Below, in pieces: positions 19,443 through 28,830 of a stretch of DNA of 64,000 bases (positions are counted from its first letter, which is position 1; each line of letters opens with the position of its first letter). Source of the stretch: Deinococcus aestuarii (GTDB lineage Bacteria > Deinococcota > Deinococci > Deinococcales > Deinococcaceae); the NCBI RefSeq assembly GCF_018863415.1, contig NZ_JAHKSN010000003.1:124001-188000 (forward strand), given 5' to 3'. Below the pieces are notes generated by a model that searched no databases, had not been told where the DNA came from, and worked only from the letters and a program-made list of their open reading frames with translations. The position numbers and the translations under genes were made by a program.

Positions 19443-20752
19443 TCCTTCATCTCCTTGGCCCCTTCGGCCTTCGCCTCCAGACGGCTCACGAGGAAGTACA
19501 GGACCACTTCTCCCAAAATCTGGGTTACTGCCAGGGCAGCGGCGGCCCACAGCGGCGTGGGGGGAACCGTGAGGAGGAGAGCGAGCAGCACCACCAATCT
19601 CCCTATGTTGACGGCGGCGTCGTACTGTGGCTGCTCGTGTGCATGCAGAAGCGTGTTGAAGATGCCCAGGTACATTCCGGTGAGCGTCGTTATGCTCAAG
19701 ATGAGGAGCACGGGAATAGAGGCGCGGTAGGGCTCCCCGAGGAGAACGAGGGCGGCAGCGGCTACGACTGGAGTCGCGATGGCCATCAACACGGCGTACC
19801 TGGGTAGGAAGCCCCGAACCTGCTTCCGGAAACGCGCCCGTTCTTGAGCGGTCGATAACCCGCTCGCCCTGGGAAGCATCACCAGCCGCACCGCGTCGTT
19901 GAGCAGCGAGAACGCCGCCAGGAAGGTCAGCGCGGCGCTGTACGTACCTACCTCGGCCGTCGTCGCCCGATGCTCTAGCACAAACTGGGGAAGGCGCGAT
20001 AGTGCGACAAAACTCGAGGCAGAGACGCCGACCCAGCCGCCATAGCGCCACAACGCCCGGAGCACCTGTCCCTCGCCCGGCTGTGAGCGGAGCAGGACCG
20101 GTCCAAGTGGCACCGCAGAGTTACCCAGCAAGGAGTGACCCAACACGAACAGTGCCAGGGGCAGGACATACAAGGCAAGCAGGGTAGTCGTGGCTGTAAC
20201 ACCCGAGAAATGAAACAAGACCAGGGCGCTCACCCCCCGGAGCAAGGCATAGAGGAATGTGTTCTTCTCGATAGCCCTGTACTCCTGCCGGGCCTGTTCG
20301 GCGGCCCTTAGAGTCGCCCACAGGCTCAGCAGACCTCCAGAGACGGCTGAGAGCACCAGCAGACTTCCTGTCCCAGCCAACGTAGGAAACACCGCCGAAT
20401 TCAGGAACGGCGTGAAGACCAGGGCGAGCATCACCATGGCGAGCGCAAGCACCGTCTTGACGCGCAGCACGGGAACAACAGACGCCTCAATCGGACCTCG
20501 GATGGCGGCAATCGGCTTCTGATGGTGCTTGACCAGAGCGGTGCTGAGTCCGAAGTCGTAAACGAGCGGCAACAACATGACGATGCTGAGCGCCAGTCCC
20601 ACCTTTCCGAACTCGACTGGACCGAGGGCGCGTGCCGCGAACAGGGTCACGGCCAAGGAAACCAGGTTGTTTATGACATTCGCCGATACGAGCCGGAGAA
20701 TGGTGCCGAGGAATCCCGAAGGGTCCTTCCTAGCAGTACGCAGACTCTCCAT
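19439..20752 (-). CDS. wzx: Oligosaccharide flippase (Wzx/MOP family)
   Basis: This 437-residue integral membrane protein has about twelve hydrophobic helices. Its N-terminal pattern (LVSANVINNLVSLAVTLFAARALGPVEFGK) is typical of polysaccharide flippases of the MOP superfamily. It moves undecaprenyl-linked repeat units across the inner membrane. The 4-bp overlap with the ligase/polymerase gene and the 12-bp gap from the aminotransferase gene place it inside the operon. Together with the glycosylphosphotransferase it indicates a Wzx/Wzy-dependent pathway. Confidence 0.85.
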   Translation of the reverse strand: MESLRTARKDPSGFLGTILRLVSANVINNLVSLAVTLFAARALGPVEFGKVGLALSIVMLLPLVYDFGLSTALVKHHQKPIAAIRGPIEASVVPVLRVKTVLALAMVMLALVFTPFLNSAVFPTLAGTGSLLVLSAVSGGLLSLWATLRAAEQARQEYRAIEKNTFLYALLRGVSALVLFHFSGVTATTTLLALYVLPLALFVLGHSLLGNSAVPLGPVLLRSQPGEGQVLRALWRYGGWVGVSASSFVALSRLPQFVLEHRATTAEVGTYSAALTFLAAFSLLNDAVRLVMLPRASGLSTAQERARFRKQVRGFLPRYAVLMAIATPVVAAAALVLLGEPYRASIPVLLILSITTLTGMYLGIFNTLLHAHEQPQYDAAVNIGRLVVLLALLLTVPPTPLWAAAALAVTQILGEVVLYFLVSRLEAKAEGAKEMKE

Positions 20753-20764
20753 GTCGTAGCGCGT

Positions 20765-21892
20765 TCAGTCCACGTTCGCCGGGCGCAGTGCGTTCTTGAG
20801 TGCTGCCTTAACCTGCACCTGCTCAACCCGGCCCAAGCACGGTCCTATGGGCAGGCTCAGCACCTGTCCCGCCGCCAGTGCGCTTTGCGGCTGTACGGAG
20901 TACTTCTCCTCATAAATCGGCAACTGATCCTGCGGCACCGGGTAATACACCATCGTCCCAATCCCCTGCTCCTCCAGCCGCTTCTGCACCTCGTCCCGGT
21001 CGGCGTCCGTCAGGCGGATCGTGTACTGGTGGAACACATGCCCCTCGCTCAGCTCCGGCGTCACGATGCCCGACACGTCCCTGAGCAGTTCGTTGTACGT
21101 CGCGGCCACGCGGCGGCGGCCCTCGTTCCAGCGGTCGATGTGCGGCAGCTTCACCCGCAGGATCGCTGCCTGAATGGTGTCGAGCCTGGAGTTGTACCCC
21201 AGCATCTCGTTGTGGTACTTCTTCCGCGAGCCGTGCGCCCGCAGCATCCGCGCCAGCTCCGCCACGTCGTCGTCGTCCGTGACCAGCAGGCCGCCGTCAC
21301 CGAACGCGCCGAGGTTCTTGCTCGGGAAGAACGAGTAGGCGCCGACGTTCCCGATGGTGCCCGTCTGCTTGCCCCTGTACCGCGCGCCGAACGACTGGGC
21401 GCAGTCCTCGATCACGAGGAGACCGTGCTCCTCGGCAATCGCCATGATCTCGTCCATCTCGCACGGGTTGCCGTACAGGTGGACGGGCATGATCGCCCGG
21501 GTGCGGGGCGTGATGTGCCTGCGAACCTCTGCCGGGTCGATGTTGTACGTCTTCGGGTCGATGTCGGCAAAAACCGGGGTCGCCCCCACGCTGCTGATGC
21601 TCTCGGCGGTGGCGAAGAAGGTGAAGGGCGTGGTGATGACCTCATCACCGGAGCCGATGCCCAGGGCGCGCAGGCCGATGATCAGGGCGTCGGTGCCCGA
21701 GTTGACGCCCACCGCGTGCTTCACGCCGAGGTAGGCGGCGACCTCCTCCTCGAAGGCGAGGACGTCCGGCCCCATGATGAAGTGCCCCGAGCGCATGACC
21801 CGCTGAACGGCGGCGTTGAGTTCGTCCCACAGCTCGTCGATCTCCGGGGAGAGGTCGAGGATGGGAATCCGGGTGAGTTCGGTGCTCGTCAC
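20765..21892 (-). CDS. wbpE: UDP-3-keto-GlcNAcA aminotransferase, DegT/DnrJ/EryC1/StrS family (WbpE-like)
   Basis: This 375-residue PLP enzyme of the sugar aminotransferase family shows NSGTDAL at about residue 65, [10 protein letters not shown] around 160 and the PLP Lys in [14 protein letters not shown] (about residue 193). With its three neighbours it completes the WbpA-B-E-D set, in which it transaminates the 3-keto sugar from L-glutamate to give UDP-2-acetamido-3-amino-2,3-dideoxyglucuronate. It overlaps the acetyltransferase gene by 4 bp. The assignment rests mainly on this complete pathway context. Confidence 0.85.
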   Translation of the reverse strand: MTSTELTRIPILDLSPEIDELWDELNAAVQRVMRSGHFIMGPDVLAFEEEVAAYLGVKHAVGVNSGTDALIIGLRALGIGSGDEVITTPFTFFATAESISSVGATPVFADIDPKTYNIDPAEVRRHITPRTRAIMPVHLYGNPCEMDEIMAIAEEHGLLVIEDCAQSFGARYRGKQTGTIGNVGAYSFFPSKNLGAFGDGGLLVTDDDDVAELARMLRAHGSRKKYHNEMLGYNSRLDTIQAAILRVKLPHIDRWNEGRRRVAATYNELLRDVSGIVTPELSEGHVFHQYTIRLTDADRDEVQKRLEEQGIGTMVYYPVPQDQLPIYEEKYSVQPQSALAAGQVLSLPIGPCLGRVEQVQVKAALKNALRPANVD

Positions 21893-22467
21893 GCGATTCT
21901 CCTGACTTCGGCGTCACTGATCTTCTGGTAGGTGTGGCCTGTGCTGTCGGTGACGGTGTCGCCCCCGCTGAAGTCGAGGGGGTCGCCGCTGGCGCTCATC
22001 CAGCCGACCTGACGTGCGGGAACGCCCGCGACGACCGCGTACGCGGGCACGTCCCTCGTCACCACGGCGCCCGCCGCCACGAAGGCTCCCTCGTGCAGCG
22101 TCACGCCGCAGACGACCGTCGCGTTGGCGCCGATGCTAGCGCCCCGCCCCACCCGGGTGACGGCGTAGTCGGCGCTGGTGTTGCGCGGAAACTCGCTGCG
22201 CGGCGTGCGGACGTTGGTGAAGACCATGCTCGGCCCGCAAAAGACGTAGTCTTCCAGCACCACGCCCTCGTAGACGCTCACGTTGTTCTGAATCTTCACG
22301 CCGTTCCCGATGGTGACGTTGCCCGCGACGTACACGTTCTGCCCCAGCGAGCAGCGCTCACCGATCACGGCGCCCGGCATGACGTGGCTGAAGTGCCACA
22401 CCCTCGTGCCCTCGCCCAGCGTGGCTCCCTCGTCCACGTAGGCGCTCTCGTGCTTCCACCACCCCAT
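21889..22467 (-). CDS. wbpD: UDP-2-acetamido-3-amino-2,3-dideoxyglucuronate N-acetyltransferase (WbpD/WlbB-like)
   Basis: This 192-residue left-handed beta-helix acyltransferase has repeated hexapeptides ([24 protein letters not shown]) and the family hallmark [20 protein letters not shown]. The N-terminal [19 protein letters not shown] is typical of WbpD/WlbB. It acetylates the 3-amino group with acetyl-CoA to give UDP-2,3-diacetamido-2,3-dideoxy-D-glucuronate. It sits one base from the dehydrogenase gene and overlaps the aminotransferase gene. Confidence 0.87.
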   Translation of the reverse strand: MGWWKHESAYVDEGATLGEGTRVWHFSHVMPGAVIGERCSLGQNVYVAGNVTIGNGVKIQNNVSVYEGVVLEDYVFCGPSMVFTNVRTPRSEFPRNTSADYAVTRVGRGASIGANATVVCGVTLHEGAFVAAGAVVTRDVPAYAVVAGVPARQVGWMSASGDPLDFSGGDTVTDSTGHTYQKISDAEVRRIA

Positions 22468-22468
22468 C

Positions 22469-23407
22469 TCAGGCCCTCAGGAAGCGGTGGCCCGTCCCGG
22501 AGGTGGGCGAGACGAGCGCGGCGTGGCGAATGCGGGCGACGGTGGCGATGGCCTCGTAGGTGTCGTCCAGGCCGAAGCCCTGGCCCGCGAGGGTCCGGCG
22601 GTAGACCTCGGTGTGCAGGTCGGTGAAGCCCTCGCTGAACTCGACCTCCTGGCCGTCGATGGTGATCGAGCGGTAGGTGCGCTGTCCCCTCGCACTCACT
22701 TCCCCCGGCAGGTAGGTCGGGTCGATGGAGAGAAACCAGCGCACGCGGGCGCGTTCGAGTTCGAGGTAGCCCGCGCAGACGGTGTCGGTGCGCTGGTGGA
22801 CCTCGACGTGCTCGATGGGACCGAACATCCAGGCGAGCATGTCGTAGAAATGCACGCCGATGTTGGTGGCGAGCCCGCCGCTCTGCTCCACCCGGCCCTT
22901 CCAGCTCCGCAGGTACCAGGTGCCCCGGCTGGTGATGTACGAGAGGTCCACGTCCCGCTTGCCGCCCCGCTCGCCGCCGAGTTGCCCTTTGAGGGTCTCC
23001 AGCGCGGCGTGGGCCCGCAGTTGCAGGATCGTCCACACGCGCCCGCCGGTCTCGGCCTCCACCTCCTTGAGCGCGGTGATGTCCTCCGGGTGGAGGACGA
23101 TGGGCTTCTCGCACAGGGCGTCGGCCCCGGCCCGCAGGGACAGGCGGATATGCGCGTCGTGCAGGTAGTTGGGGCTGCAAATGCTCACGTAGTCCACCCC
23201 CTCGCCCCGGCGGCGCGCGTCGTGGAGGTAGCGCTCGAAAATCTCGGGCTGGGTGAAGAACTCGGCCTGGGGGAAGTACGAGTCGAGGATGCCGACGGAA
23301 TCGAAAGGGTCGAGGGCCGCGGCCAGGGTGCTCCCCGTATCCTGGATGGCCTTCAGGTGGCGGGGCGCGATGTAGCCGGAAGCGCCGGTCAGGGCGAAGC
23401 GACTCAC
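22469..23407 (-). CDS. wbpB: UDP-GlcNAcA 3-dehydrogenase, Gfo/Idh/MocA family (WbpB/WlbA-like)
   Basis: This 312-residue protein has [14 protein letters not shown] at the N-terminus (NAD binding; the GYIAPRH form is typical of WlbA) and the EKP motif CEKPIVL (about residue 100). It oxidises C3 of UDP-GlcNAcA, in known systems recycling NADH internally via 2-oxoglutarate. It overlaps the UDP-GlcNAc 6-dehydrogenase gene by 4 bp. Confidence 0.87.
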   Translation of the reverse strand: MSRFALTGASGYIAPRHLKAIQDTGSTLAAALDPFDSVGILDSYFPQAEFFTQPEIFERYLHDARRRGEGVDYVSICSPNYLHDAHIRLSLRAGADALCEKPIVLHPEDITALKEVEAETGGRVWTILQLRAHAALETLKGQLGGERGGKRDVDLSYITSRGTWYLRSWKGRVEQSGGLATNIGVHFYDMLAWMFGPIEHVEVHQRTDTVCAGYLELERARVRWFLSIDPTYLPGEVSARGQRTYRSITIDGQEVEFSEGFTDLHTEVYRRTLAGQGFGLDDTYEAIATVARIRHAALVSPTSGTGHRFLRA

Positions 23408-24729
23408 AGGAGGGTGACCTTCTCGCTGGCAAGGCCCCGGGTGGCGTAGCGGGTGTCCAGAACCGCCTGCGCCTTCTCGACCACCCGGGCATAGTCCACG
23501 TCACTGTGCCGCGTCGTGATGATGACCAGGTCTGTGCCCTCCAGTACCTCGTCCGTCAGGTCGACGCTGCACGCCCGCACGCCGTGCTCGTTGATCTCCG
23601 GCGTCCAGGTGTCGTGGAAGGACACGTCCACCCCGGCGCGACTCAGCAGCTTGTGCACCTCCAGGGCGGGCGACTCCCGGTAGTCGTCGAGGTCTCCCTT
23701 GTAGGCCATGCCGAGCAGGAGCACCCGGGAGCCGTTCAGGGCCTTGCGCGCGCCGTTGAGCACCCGCGCGGCCTTGTCCACCACGAACTCGGGCATCTTG
23801 CGGTTGGTCTCCCCGGCGAGCGCGATGAAGTGGGTCTGGAAGTTGTACTCGCGCGCCTTCCACTCCAGGTAGTGGGGGTCGAGCGGGATGCAGTGCCCGC
23901 CCACCCCGGGGCCCGGGTAGAAGGGCATGATGCCGAAGGGCTTGGTGAAGGCGGCGTCGAGCACCTCCCACACGCTGATCCCCATCCGGTCGCACAGCAG
24001 GGCGATCTCGTTGGCGAGCGCGATGTTCACGGCCCGGAAGGTGTTCTCGTAGACCTTGACCATCTCGGCGGCCTTGGCGCTGCTGACCGGCACGACGTGT
24101 TCGATGGTCTGGCGGTAGAACGTGAGGGCCACGTCCAGGCTCGCGGGATCGTGGCCGCCCACCACCTTGTTCGTGTTCTTGGTGGTGTAGCGGGCGTTGC
24201 CCGGGTCGACCCGCTCCGGCGAGTGCGCCAGGAAGAAGTCCACCCCGGCCCGCAATCCGGTCGCCTCCAGAATAGGCTTCATGACCTCCTCGGTGGTGCC
24301 GGGGTAGGTGGTGCTCTCCAGGCTCACGAGCTGCCCCGGGCGCAGGTGGCGCGCGATCTCGGCGGTGACGTGGCGCACGTAGCTCAGGTCGGGGCTGAGG
24401 TTGCTGTCCAGCGGCGTGGGAACGCAGATGACGATCACGTCAAGGTCGGCGACCACCCCGAAATCGGTGGTCGTGGTGACGAGCCCGCGCGCGACGACCT
24501 CCTGCAATTCCTCGGCCTTGACGTCACCGATGTAATTCTCACCGCGCGCCACCATGTCGGTCCGCCTCGGGTTGCGGTCGATGCCGGTGACGTGAAAGCC
24601 CACCTTGGCCTTCTCGACGAGGAAGGGCAGCCCCACGTAGCCCAGCCCGACGACGCCGATTCTGGCCGTCCGCCTCTGAATGGTGCCGATCAATGTGCTG
24701 GCGTGGCTCACTTCAAGAACGTTCGTCAT
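23404..24729 (-). CDS. wbpA: UDP-N-acetylglucosamine 6-dehydrogenase (WbpA-like)
   Basis: This 441-residue nucleotide-sugar dehydrogenase shows VGLGYVGLP (NAD binding, about residues 27-35), the proton-relay region SLESTTYPGT, VKVYENTFRAVNIAL, and the catalytic Cys in GPGVGGHCIPLDP (about residue 275). It performs the four-electron oxidation of UDP-GlcNAc to UDP-GlcNAcA, first step of the diacetamido-uronate route encoded just downstream. It follows the glycosylphosphotransferase gene by 34 bp. Confidence 0.9.
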   Translation of the reverse strand: MTNVLEVSHASTLIGTIQRRTARIGVVGLGYVGLPFLVEKAKVGFHVTGIDRNPRRTDMVARGENYIGDVKAEELQEVVARGLVTTTTDFGVVADLDVIVICVPTPLDSNLSPDLSYVRHVTAEIARHLRPGQLVSLESTTYPGTTEEVMKPILEATGLRAGVDFFLAHSPERVDPGNARYTTKNTNKVVGGHDPASLDVALTFYRQTIEHVVPVSSAKAAEMVKVYENTFRAVNIALANEIALLCDRMGISVWEVLDAAFTKPFGIMPFYPGPGVGGHCIPLDPHYLEWKAREYNFQTHFIALAGETNRKMPEFVVDKAARVLNGARKALNGSRVLLLGMAYKGDLDDYRESPALEVHKLLSRAGVDVSFHDTWTPEINEHGVRACSVDLTDEVLEGTDLVIITTRHSDVDYARVVEKAQAVLDTRYATRGLASEKVTLL

Positions 24730-24763
24730 AACAACCTCGGAGAAAAACCTGGAACAGGGCTGC

Positions 24764-26020
24764 TCAGCGCGCGCCGAAGCCCGTCATGATCGTCCACAGC
24801 GTTTTGGCGACGATGCGGGCGTCCAGCCAGAAGGAGAAGTTCTTGATGTAGTACAGGTCGTATCGGAGCTTCTCCAGCGTCTCGTCGGCCCCGGCGGCGT
24901 AGCCGTGGGTGACCTGGGCCCAGCCGGTGATGCCGGGCTTGACCCAGTGCCGCACCGCGTACAGGTGGAGGTCGCGCTCGAACTGCTCCACGAACGTCTG
25001 CTGCTCGGGGCGCGGGCCGATGACGCTCATGTCGCCGCGCAGCACGTTCCAGAACTGCGGCAGCTCGTCCAGCCGGAACTTGCGCAGCCAGCGGCCCAGC
25101 CGGGTCACCCGCAGGTCCCCGCAGGTGGCGAAGGCGGCCCCGTGGCGCTCGGAGTCCCGCTTCATCGTGCGGAACTTGGCGATTCGGAAGGGCCGACCGT
25201 GCCGACCGACGCGCCACTGCCAGAAGAGCACCGGGCGCCCCGCGTCGAGCGCCACCAGCACCGCCACGACGAGCAGCAGCGGCAGCAGCAGCGGCAGGGC
25301 CAGTAGCACGGCCACCACGTCGAACCCGCGTTTGAGGGCGGCGTAGGTGTCGTCGAAGTCGGCCTGGTCGAGCCGGGCCGTGTGCAGGTGTTCGAGCGCG
25401 ACCCGGCCGTGCAGTTCCTCGCCGAGCGCGGCGGGCGTCCAGACGGGCATCCCGGCGGTCTGCGCGTGGAGGATCAGTTCGAGCCACCCCGGGTGGGCGG
25501 CGGTCGCGGGGTCGACCACCAGCGCGTCCACCTCGCGCAGCCGCACGTCCTGCGGCGTGGCGAGCGACACGTACTGGACGCTCCCGTGCCGGGGCAGCGC
25601 CTGGCGCGCGCCGGAATACACCCCGATCCGGACGGGCGGCGTGCGGCGCCGGAAGGTCAGGCGGGTCAGGGTCATCACCGCCCCCCACAGGAGCGGCAGC
25701 GACACGAACCCCACCGGCGGGAACGCGACCTGCGAGACCCACAGGAACCCCAGGGCCAGCCCGGCGGCGAGCAGGGGCGTGGATACCGCCCGCGCGTAGG
25801 GGTCCAGCGCGAGCGCCGGGCGCGTCTCCCGGGTCAGCGTCCAGGCCGTCCAGGTCGCCAGCCACCACAGGCCCATCACCGTCCAGAACTGATCCGGGGC
25901 ATAGAGCAGCGCCCACAGCAGGCTCAATCCCGCGGCGGTGCCCAGGTCGATCACCGTCAAAGACGTCAGGAGACTCAGCCGTTGCCGGGTATGTTGTGAG
26001 GGATGCAGTCTGCTGATCAA
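24764..26020 (-). CDS. Undecaprenyl-phosphate sugar phosphotransferase (polyprenyl glycosylphosphotransferase)
   Basis: This 418-residue protein has four to five N-terminal membrane segments (about residues 20-135) and a linker. The bacterial sugar transferase domain runs from about residue 225: KRGFDVV, FRIAKFRTM, RKFRLDELPQFWNVLRGDMSVIGPRP and VKPGITGWAQV. It starts each repeat unit by transferring a sugar-1-phosphate to undecaprenyl phosphate. It is the first gene of the leftward exopolysaccharide operon; about 430 bp of noncoding sequence lies upstream. Confidence 0.9.
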   Translation of the reverse strand: MISRLHPSQHTRQRLSLLTSLTVIDLGTAAGLSLLWALLYAPDQFWTVMGLWWLATWTAWTLTRETRPALALDPYARAVSTPLLAAGLALGFLWVSQVAFPPVGFVSLPLLWGAVMTLTRLTFRRRTPPVRIGVYSGARQALPRHGSVQYVSLATPQDVRLREVDALVVDPATAAHPGWLELILHAQTAGMPVWTPAALGEELHGRVALEHLHTARLDQADFDDTYAALKRGFDVVAVLLALPLLLPLLLVVAVLVALDAGRPVLFWQWRVGRHGRPFRIAKFRTMKRDSERHGAAFATCGDLRVTRLGRWLRKFRLDELPQFWNVLRGDMSVIGPRPEQQTFVEQFERDLHLYAVRHWVKPGITGWAQVTHGYAAGADETLEKLRYDLYYIKNFSFWLDARIVAKTLWTIMTGFGAR

Positions 26021-26449
26021 GGCGACCTCTGGAAAGAACTTGACAAAGCGGCAAGGCGCCGAGCCTCAAGCGACTGAGCGAGGATCACGACTCCAGGGAG
26101 CTGATGCTGAGAAGAGAGGTTTTTTACAAAGAACAGACGGTCCTTTTCACGTGGGACGCCGCTCTTAATATGGGGGTATAGTAAAGCCGAACTGGCTTCG
26201 GTGCACACGAAAACTTCATATCCACCCCCCTATCAGCCCTTGCTCGTGCCGGAGGCGAGCTACACCCCTCCCCCAAAGCTTTAACAGTCTCTGACGGTCC
26301 CTCTTACGGTTCTCTGACACGTTCGGTACCGCCCGGTGGCACGGGGCGAGTCCGGACCGCTTTCCCCCGGAACGGGCCGACGTGGGGTGCTCAGCCTCGC
26401 GGCGGGCACGTCATTCCCCGGCGCCACTCTCCCCCGCCGGGTCCCCGAC
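26021..26449 (-). promoter_or_regulatory. Upstream region of the exopolysaccharide operon
   Basis: No gene is recognisable. The stretch is AT-richer near 26100-26220, with a TACTATA-like -10 candidate on the minus strand near 26175; no good -35 is seen. At 26285-26318 the minus strand carries three tandem 11-12 bp units (GTCAGAGAACC, GTAAGAGGGACC, GTCAGAGACTG). This direct-repeat layout recalls sites for OmpR/PhoB-type or SARP-type activators. Confidence 0.5.
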
Positions 26450-26964
26450 TCACTCCACGTACAGCGCCCTGGGCCCGCCCCGGACGACGTGGTACGCCCG
26501 CACCTCCAGCCGCCGCTCACGCAGGCCGATGACCAGGAACACGTCGTCCTCGCTGACGAGTGCCCGGCGGTGGGCTTCCTCCCACAGCACCAGGCCTTCT
26601 TCCTCCGTGTGGGCGCGGCCGTCGGCGTACATTACCCAGTTGCCGATCCAGTCCAGTGAGGTTCGGAGTCGTTTCGGAGTGCGTCCACCGCGAAGGGGTC
26701 GCCTTCGGGCAGCTACCAACTGTAGCTGGCCGGAAGGACGTGGGCCAGGTGGAGCGTCTCCCCGGTCCGTGTGCCGACGAGAAGCCCGCCCCGGCCCTGA
26801 CCGGTGGCGGCCAGGAGCCGACGCAGAAGGCCGCGGACCTCGCGGGGGCAGACGAGCGTCTCCAGCGGCCTGGGCAGCGTCCCGCCGGGCAGGTCGAGGG
26901 GAGGGGTGAGGCCCAGCGGGCGGCGGTGGAGCCGGGTCGTCAGCAGATGGTGCGGCTGCGTCAT
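26450..26964 (-). pseudogene. Frame-broken gene of unknown function
   Basis: The minus-strand frame from ATG 26964 (MTQPHHLL) runs to an in-frame TAG after HVLPASYSW near 26713. It continues sensibly (LPEGDPFAVDAL) and then shifts frame near 26655 to a well-formed C-terminus (DWIGNWVMYADGR ... YVE) ending at 26450. The two halves read as one protein of about 170 residues with at least two lesions. The start overlaps the stop of the upstream broken gene by 4 bp. The intact ancestor's function is not recognised. Confidence 0.55.
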
Positions 26965-27160
26965 GCCTGCACCCGCTGCACCGCGTGAATCTCGGTGGAC
27001 GCGAACAGGACGCGCGCCGACCCGTTGGTCTCGTCGTACAGGTCGAGGCCGAGGCGACGGTCACGAGGACCAGGACACTCTGCGTATCGACCTCCCGGAG
27101 GCCCAGTCCCTGGGCACCCGGTTCGGTCAGCCGCCTCACCTGACCCCAGCAGCGCTTCAC
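26961..27160 (-). pseudogene. Frameshifted small gene of unknown function
   Basis: The minus-strand ATG at 27160 overlaps the cydC stop by 4 bp and begins MKRCWGQVRR. The frame reads well to VLVLVTV near 27060, then must shift to continue as LGLDLYDETNGSARVLF and end at a TGA at 26961-26963, which overlaps the next start. The normal ATGA couplings on both sides show a once-functional gene of about 65 codons. No family is recognised. Confidence 0.5.
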
Positions 27161-28830
27161 CGGGAAGCGTCGCCGGGGCGCCGGGGTGGGTCAGCGCCGT
27201 GGTCCAGCGTCACCCGCCGCCACCCCGGGCCGAGGAGGTCGGGCTGGTGGGTGACGAGGAGAACCCCACGTTCCGGGGCACGCTCCTCCACCGCACGCAG
27301 GAGCCGCCGGGCATTCGCGGGATCGAGGTGGGCGGTGGGCTCGTCCAGCAGGAGCAGGGGGGCAGGGCGCAGCAGGGCGCGGGCGACCGAGAGCCGCGCC
27401 CGCTCGCCCGCCGAGAGCCGTGCCCCGTGCTCGCCCACCCAGCCGGAGAGTCCCCCCGGCAGCCGCGCGAGCAGGCCGTCCATTCCGAGCCCGGAGAGTA
27501 AGGCGAGCAGGTCTGCGTCCCGCGCGGCCGGGTCCCCGATGTGCAGGTTCTCGCGCAGGGTGCCGCCCAGCACCTCCGCCTGCTGGGGGGCCCAGGCGAA
27601 GCGGGCGCGCAGGTCTTCCAGGCGCAGCGCGCGCAGGTCCACCCCGTCCAGGGTGACCCGCCCGCCCGTGGGGTCATGGAAGCGCAGGGCGAGGCCGAGC
27701 AGGGTGCTCTTCCCGGCGCCGGAGGGCCCGACGAGGGCGACCCGCTCCCCGGGTCGGACGGTGAGGTTCACGCCCCGCAGCACGTCCGTCGCCAGCCCCG
27801 GGTAGCGGAAGCTCACGTCCTCAAGGCGCAGGGTGGGGTCAGACGGCACGTCCTGCGGGTGGTCGGGGTCCTCCACGGCGGGGCGCAGGTTGCGCAGGCC
27901 GTCCACCCGTTCGGTGGCGGCACACAGCGCCCCGTGCGCGGCCCACGCGGCCCCGAGGTTTCCGACCGCCTCGAAGCTGGCGAGCAGGCCCAGCGCCGAG
28001 GCGGCGAGGAGGGGCCCCCCCGTCTCGCCCCGCGCCACCCCCTCCCCGACGAGGAGCAGGGCGGCGATCAGCCCGGCGCCGCCGAGGGCGTCACGCAGGG
28101 CGTTCGCGGCGCCCGTCACCCGGGCCCGCCGCGTCTCCGCCGCCTCCAGCGTGGAGAGAAGCCCGGCGAAGTGCCGCTGCGCCGCCGGGCGTCCGCCCCC
28201 CGTCAACAGGTCGGGCAGACCGTGGAGGGCCTCAAGGGTCGCGGCCCCCAGCTCGGCGCGGGCGGCGTTCCCCACACGCCCGGCTGGGGTGGCGGCGCGG
28301 ACGGCGAGGGCAGGCAGCACCACCCCGGCCAGCCCGAACAGCCCCAGAGTGGCGAGGGCCAGGGGCGGCGACACGAACCACAGCAGGGCCACCGTCACGA
28401 GCGCGACCGTGAGCGCCACGAGCGTCGGGGCGAAGAGGCGCAGGTAGACGCCCTGCAATTCGTCCACGTCCCTTCTGACCCGCCCCAGGAGGTCGCCGCC
28501 GCGCACCCCCACGAGGGCGGCGGGCGCGACCCGGGCGAGGTGGGCCGCGGCCTCCCCCCGCACCCGCCCGATGAGCCGGAAGGTGAGGTCGTGCGAGACG
28601 AGCCGCTCGCCGTACCGCAGCGCCGCCCGCGAGAGGCCGAACAGCCGCACGGACGTGATCAGGGGCAGCAGCACCAGCAGCGACTCGGGCCTCAGCGCCG
28701 CCCCCGAGATCAGCGCCCCCGACACGGCCAGGAGGCCCACCGAGGCCAGAACCGTCCCCGCCCCGAGCGCGACCGAGCCGAGCGTCCGGGCCCGGCCCCC
28801 ACCCCGCACAGAGCGCCACAGGCCGCTCAC
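27157..28830 (-). CDS. cydC: Heterodimeric ABC exporter subunit CydC
   Basis: This 557-residue ABC half-exporter has six membrane segments in about residues 1-310, then a nucleotide-binding domain with Walker A GPSGAGKST (about 365), signature LSAGERARLSVARAL and Walker B LLLLDEP. With CydD it forms the exporter of glutathione/cysteine-type thiols (heme also proposed) needed to assemble cytochrome bd. It overlaps the cydD stop by 4 bp. The gene order cydA-B-D-C on one strand supports the assignment. Confidence 0.88.
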   Translation of the reverse strand: MSGLWRSVRGGGRARTLGSVALGAGTVLASVGLLAVSGALISGAALRPESLLVLLPLITSVRLFGLSRAALRYGERLVSHDLTFRLIGRVRGEAAAHLARVAPAALVGVRGGDLLGRVRRDVDELQGVYLRLFAPTLVALTVALVTVALLWFVSPPLALATLGLFGLAGVVLPALAVRAATPAGRVGNAARAELGAATLEALHGLPDLLTGGGRPAAQRHFAGLLSTLEAAETRRARVTGAANALRDALGGAGLIAALLLVGEGVARGETGGPLLAASALGLLASFEAVGNLGAAWAAHGALCAATERVDGLRNLRPAVEDPDHPQDVPSDPTLRLEDVSFRYPGLATDVLRGVNLTVRPGERVALVGPSGAGKSTLLGLALRFHDPTGGRVTLDGVDLRALRLEDLRARFAWAPQQAEVLGGTLRENLHIGDPAARDADLLALLSGLGMDGLLARLPGGLSGWVGEHGARLSAGERARLSVARALLRPAPLLLLDEPTAHLDPANARRLLRAVEERAPERGVLLVTHQPDLLGPGWRRVTLDHGADPPRRPGDASR

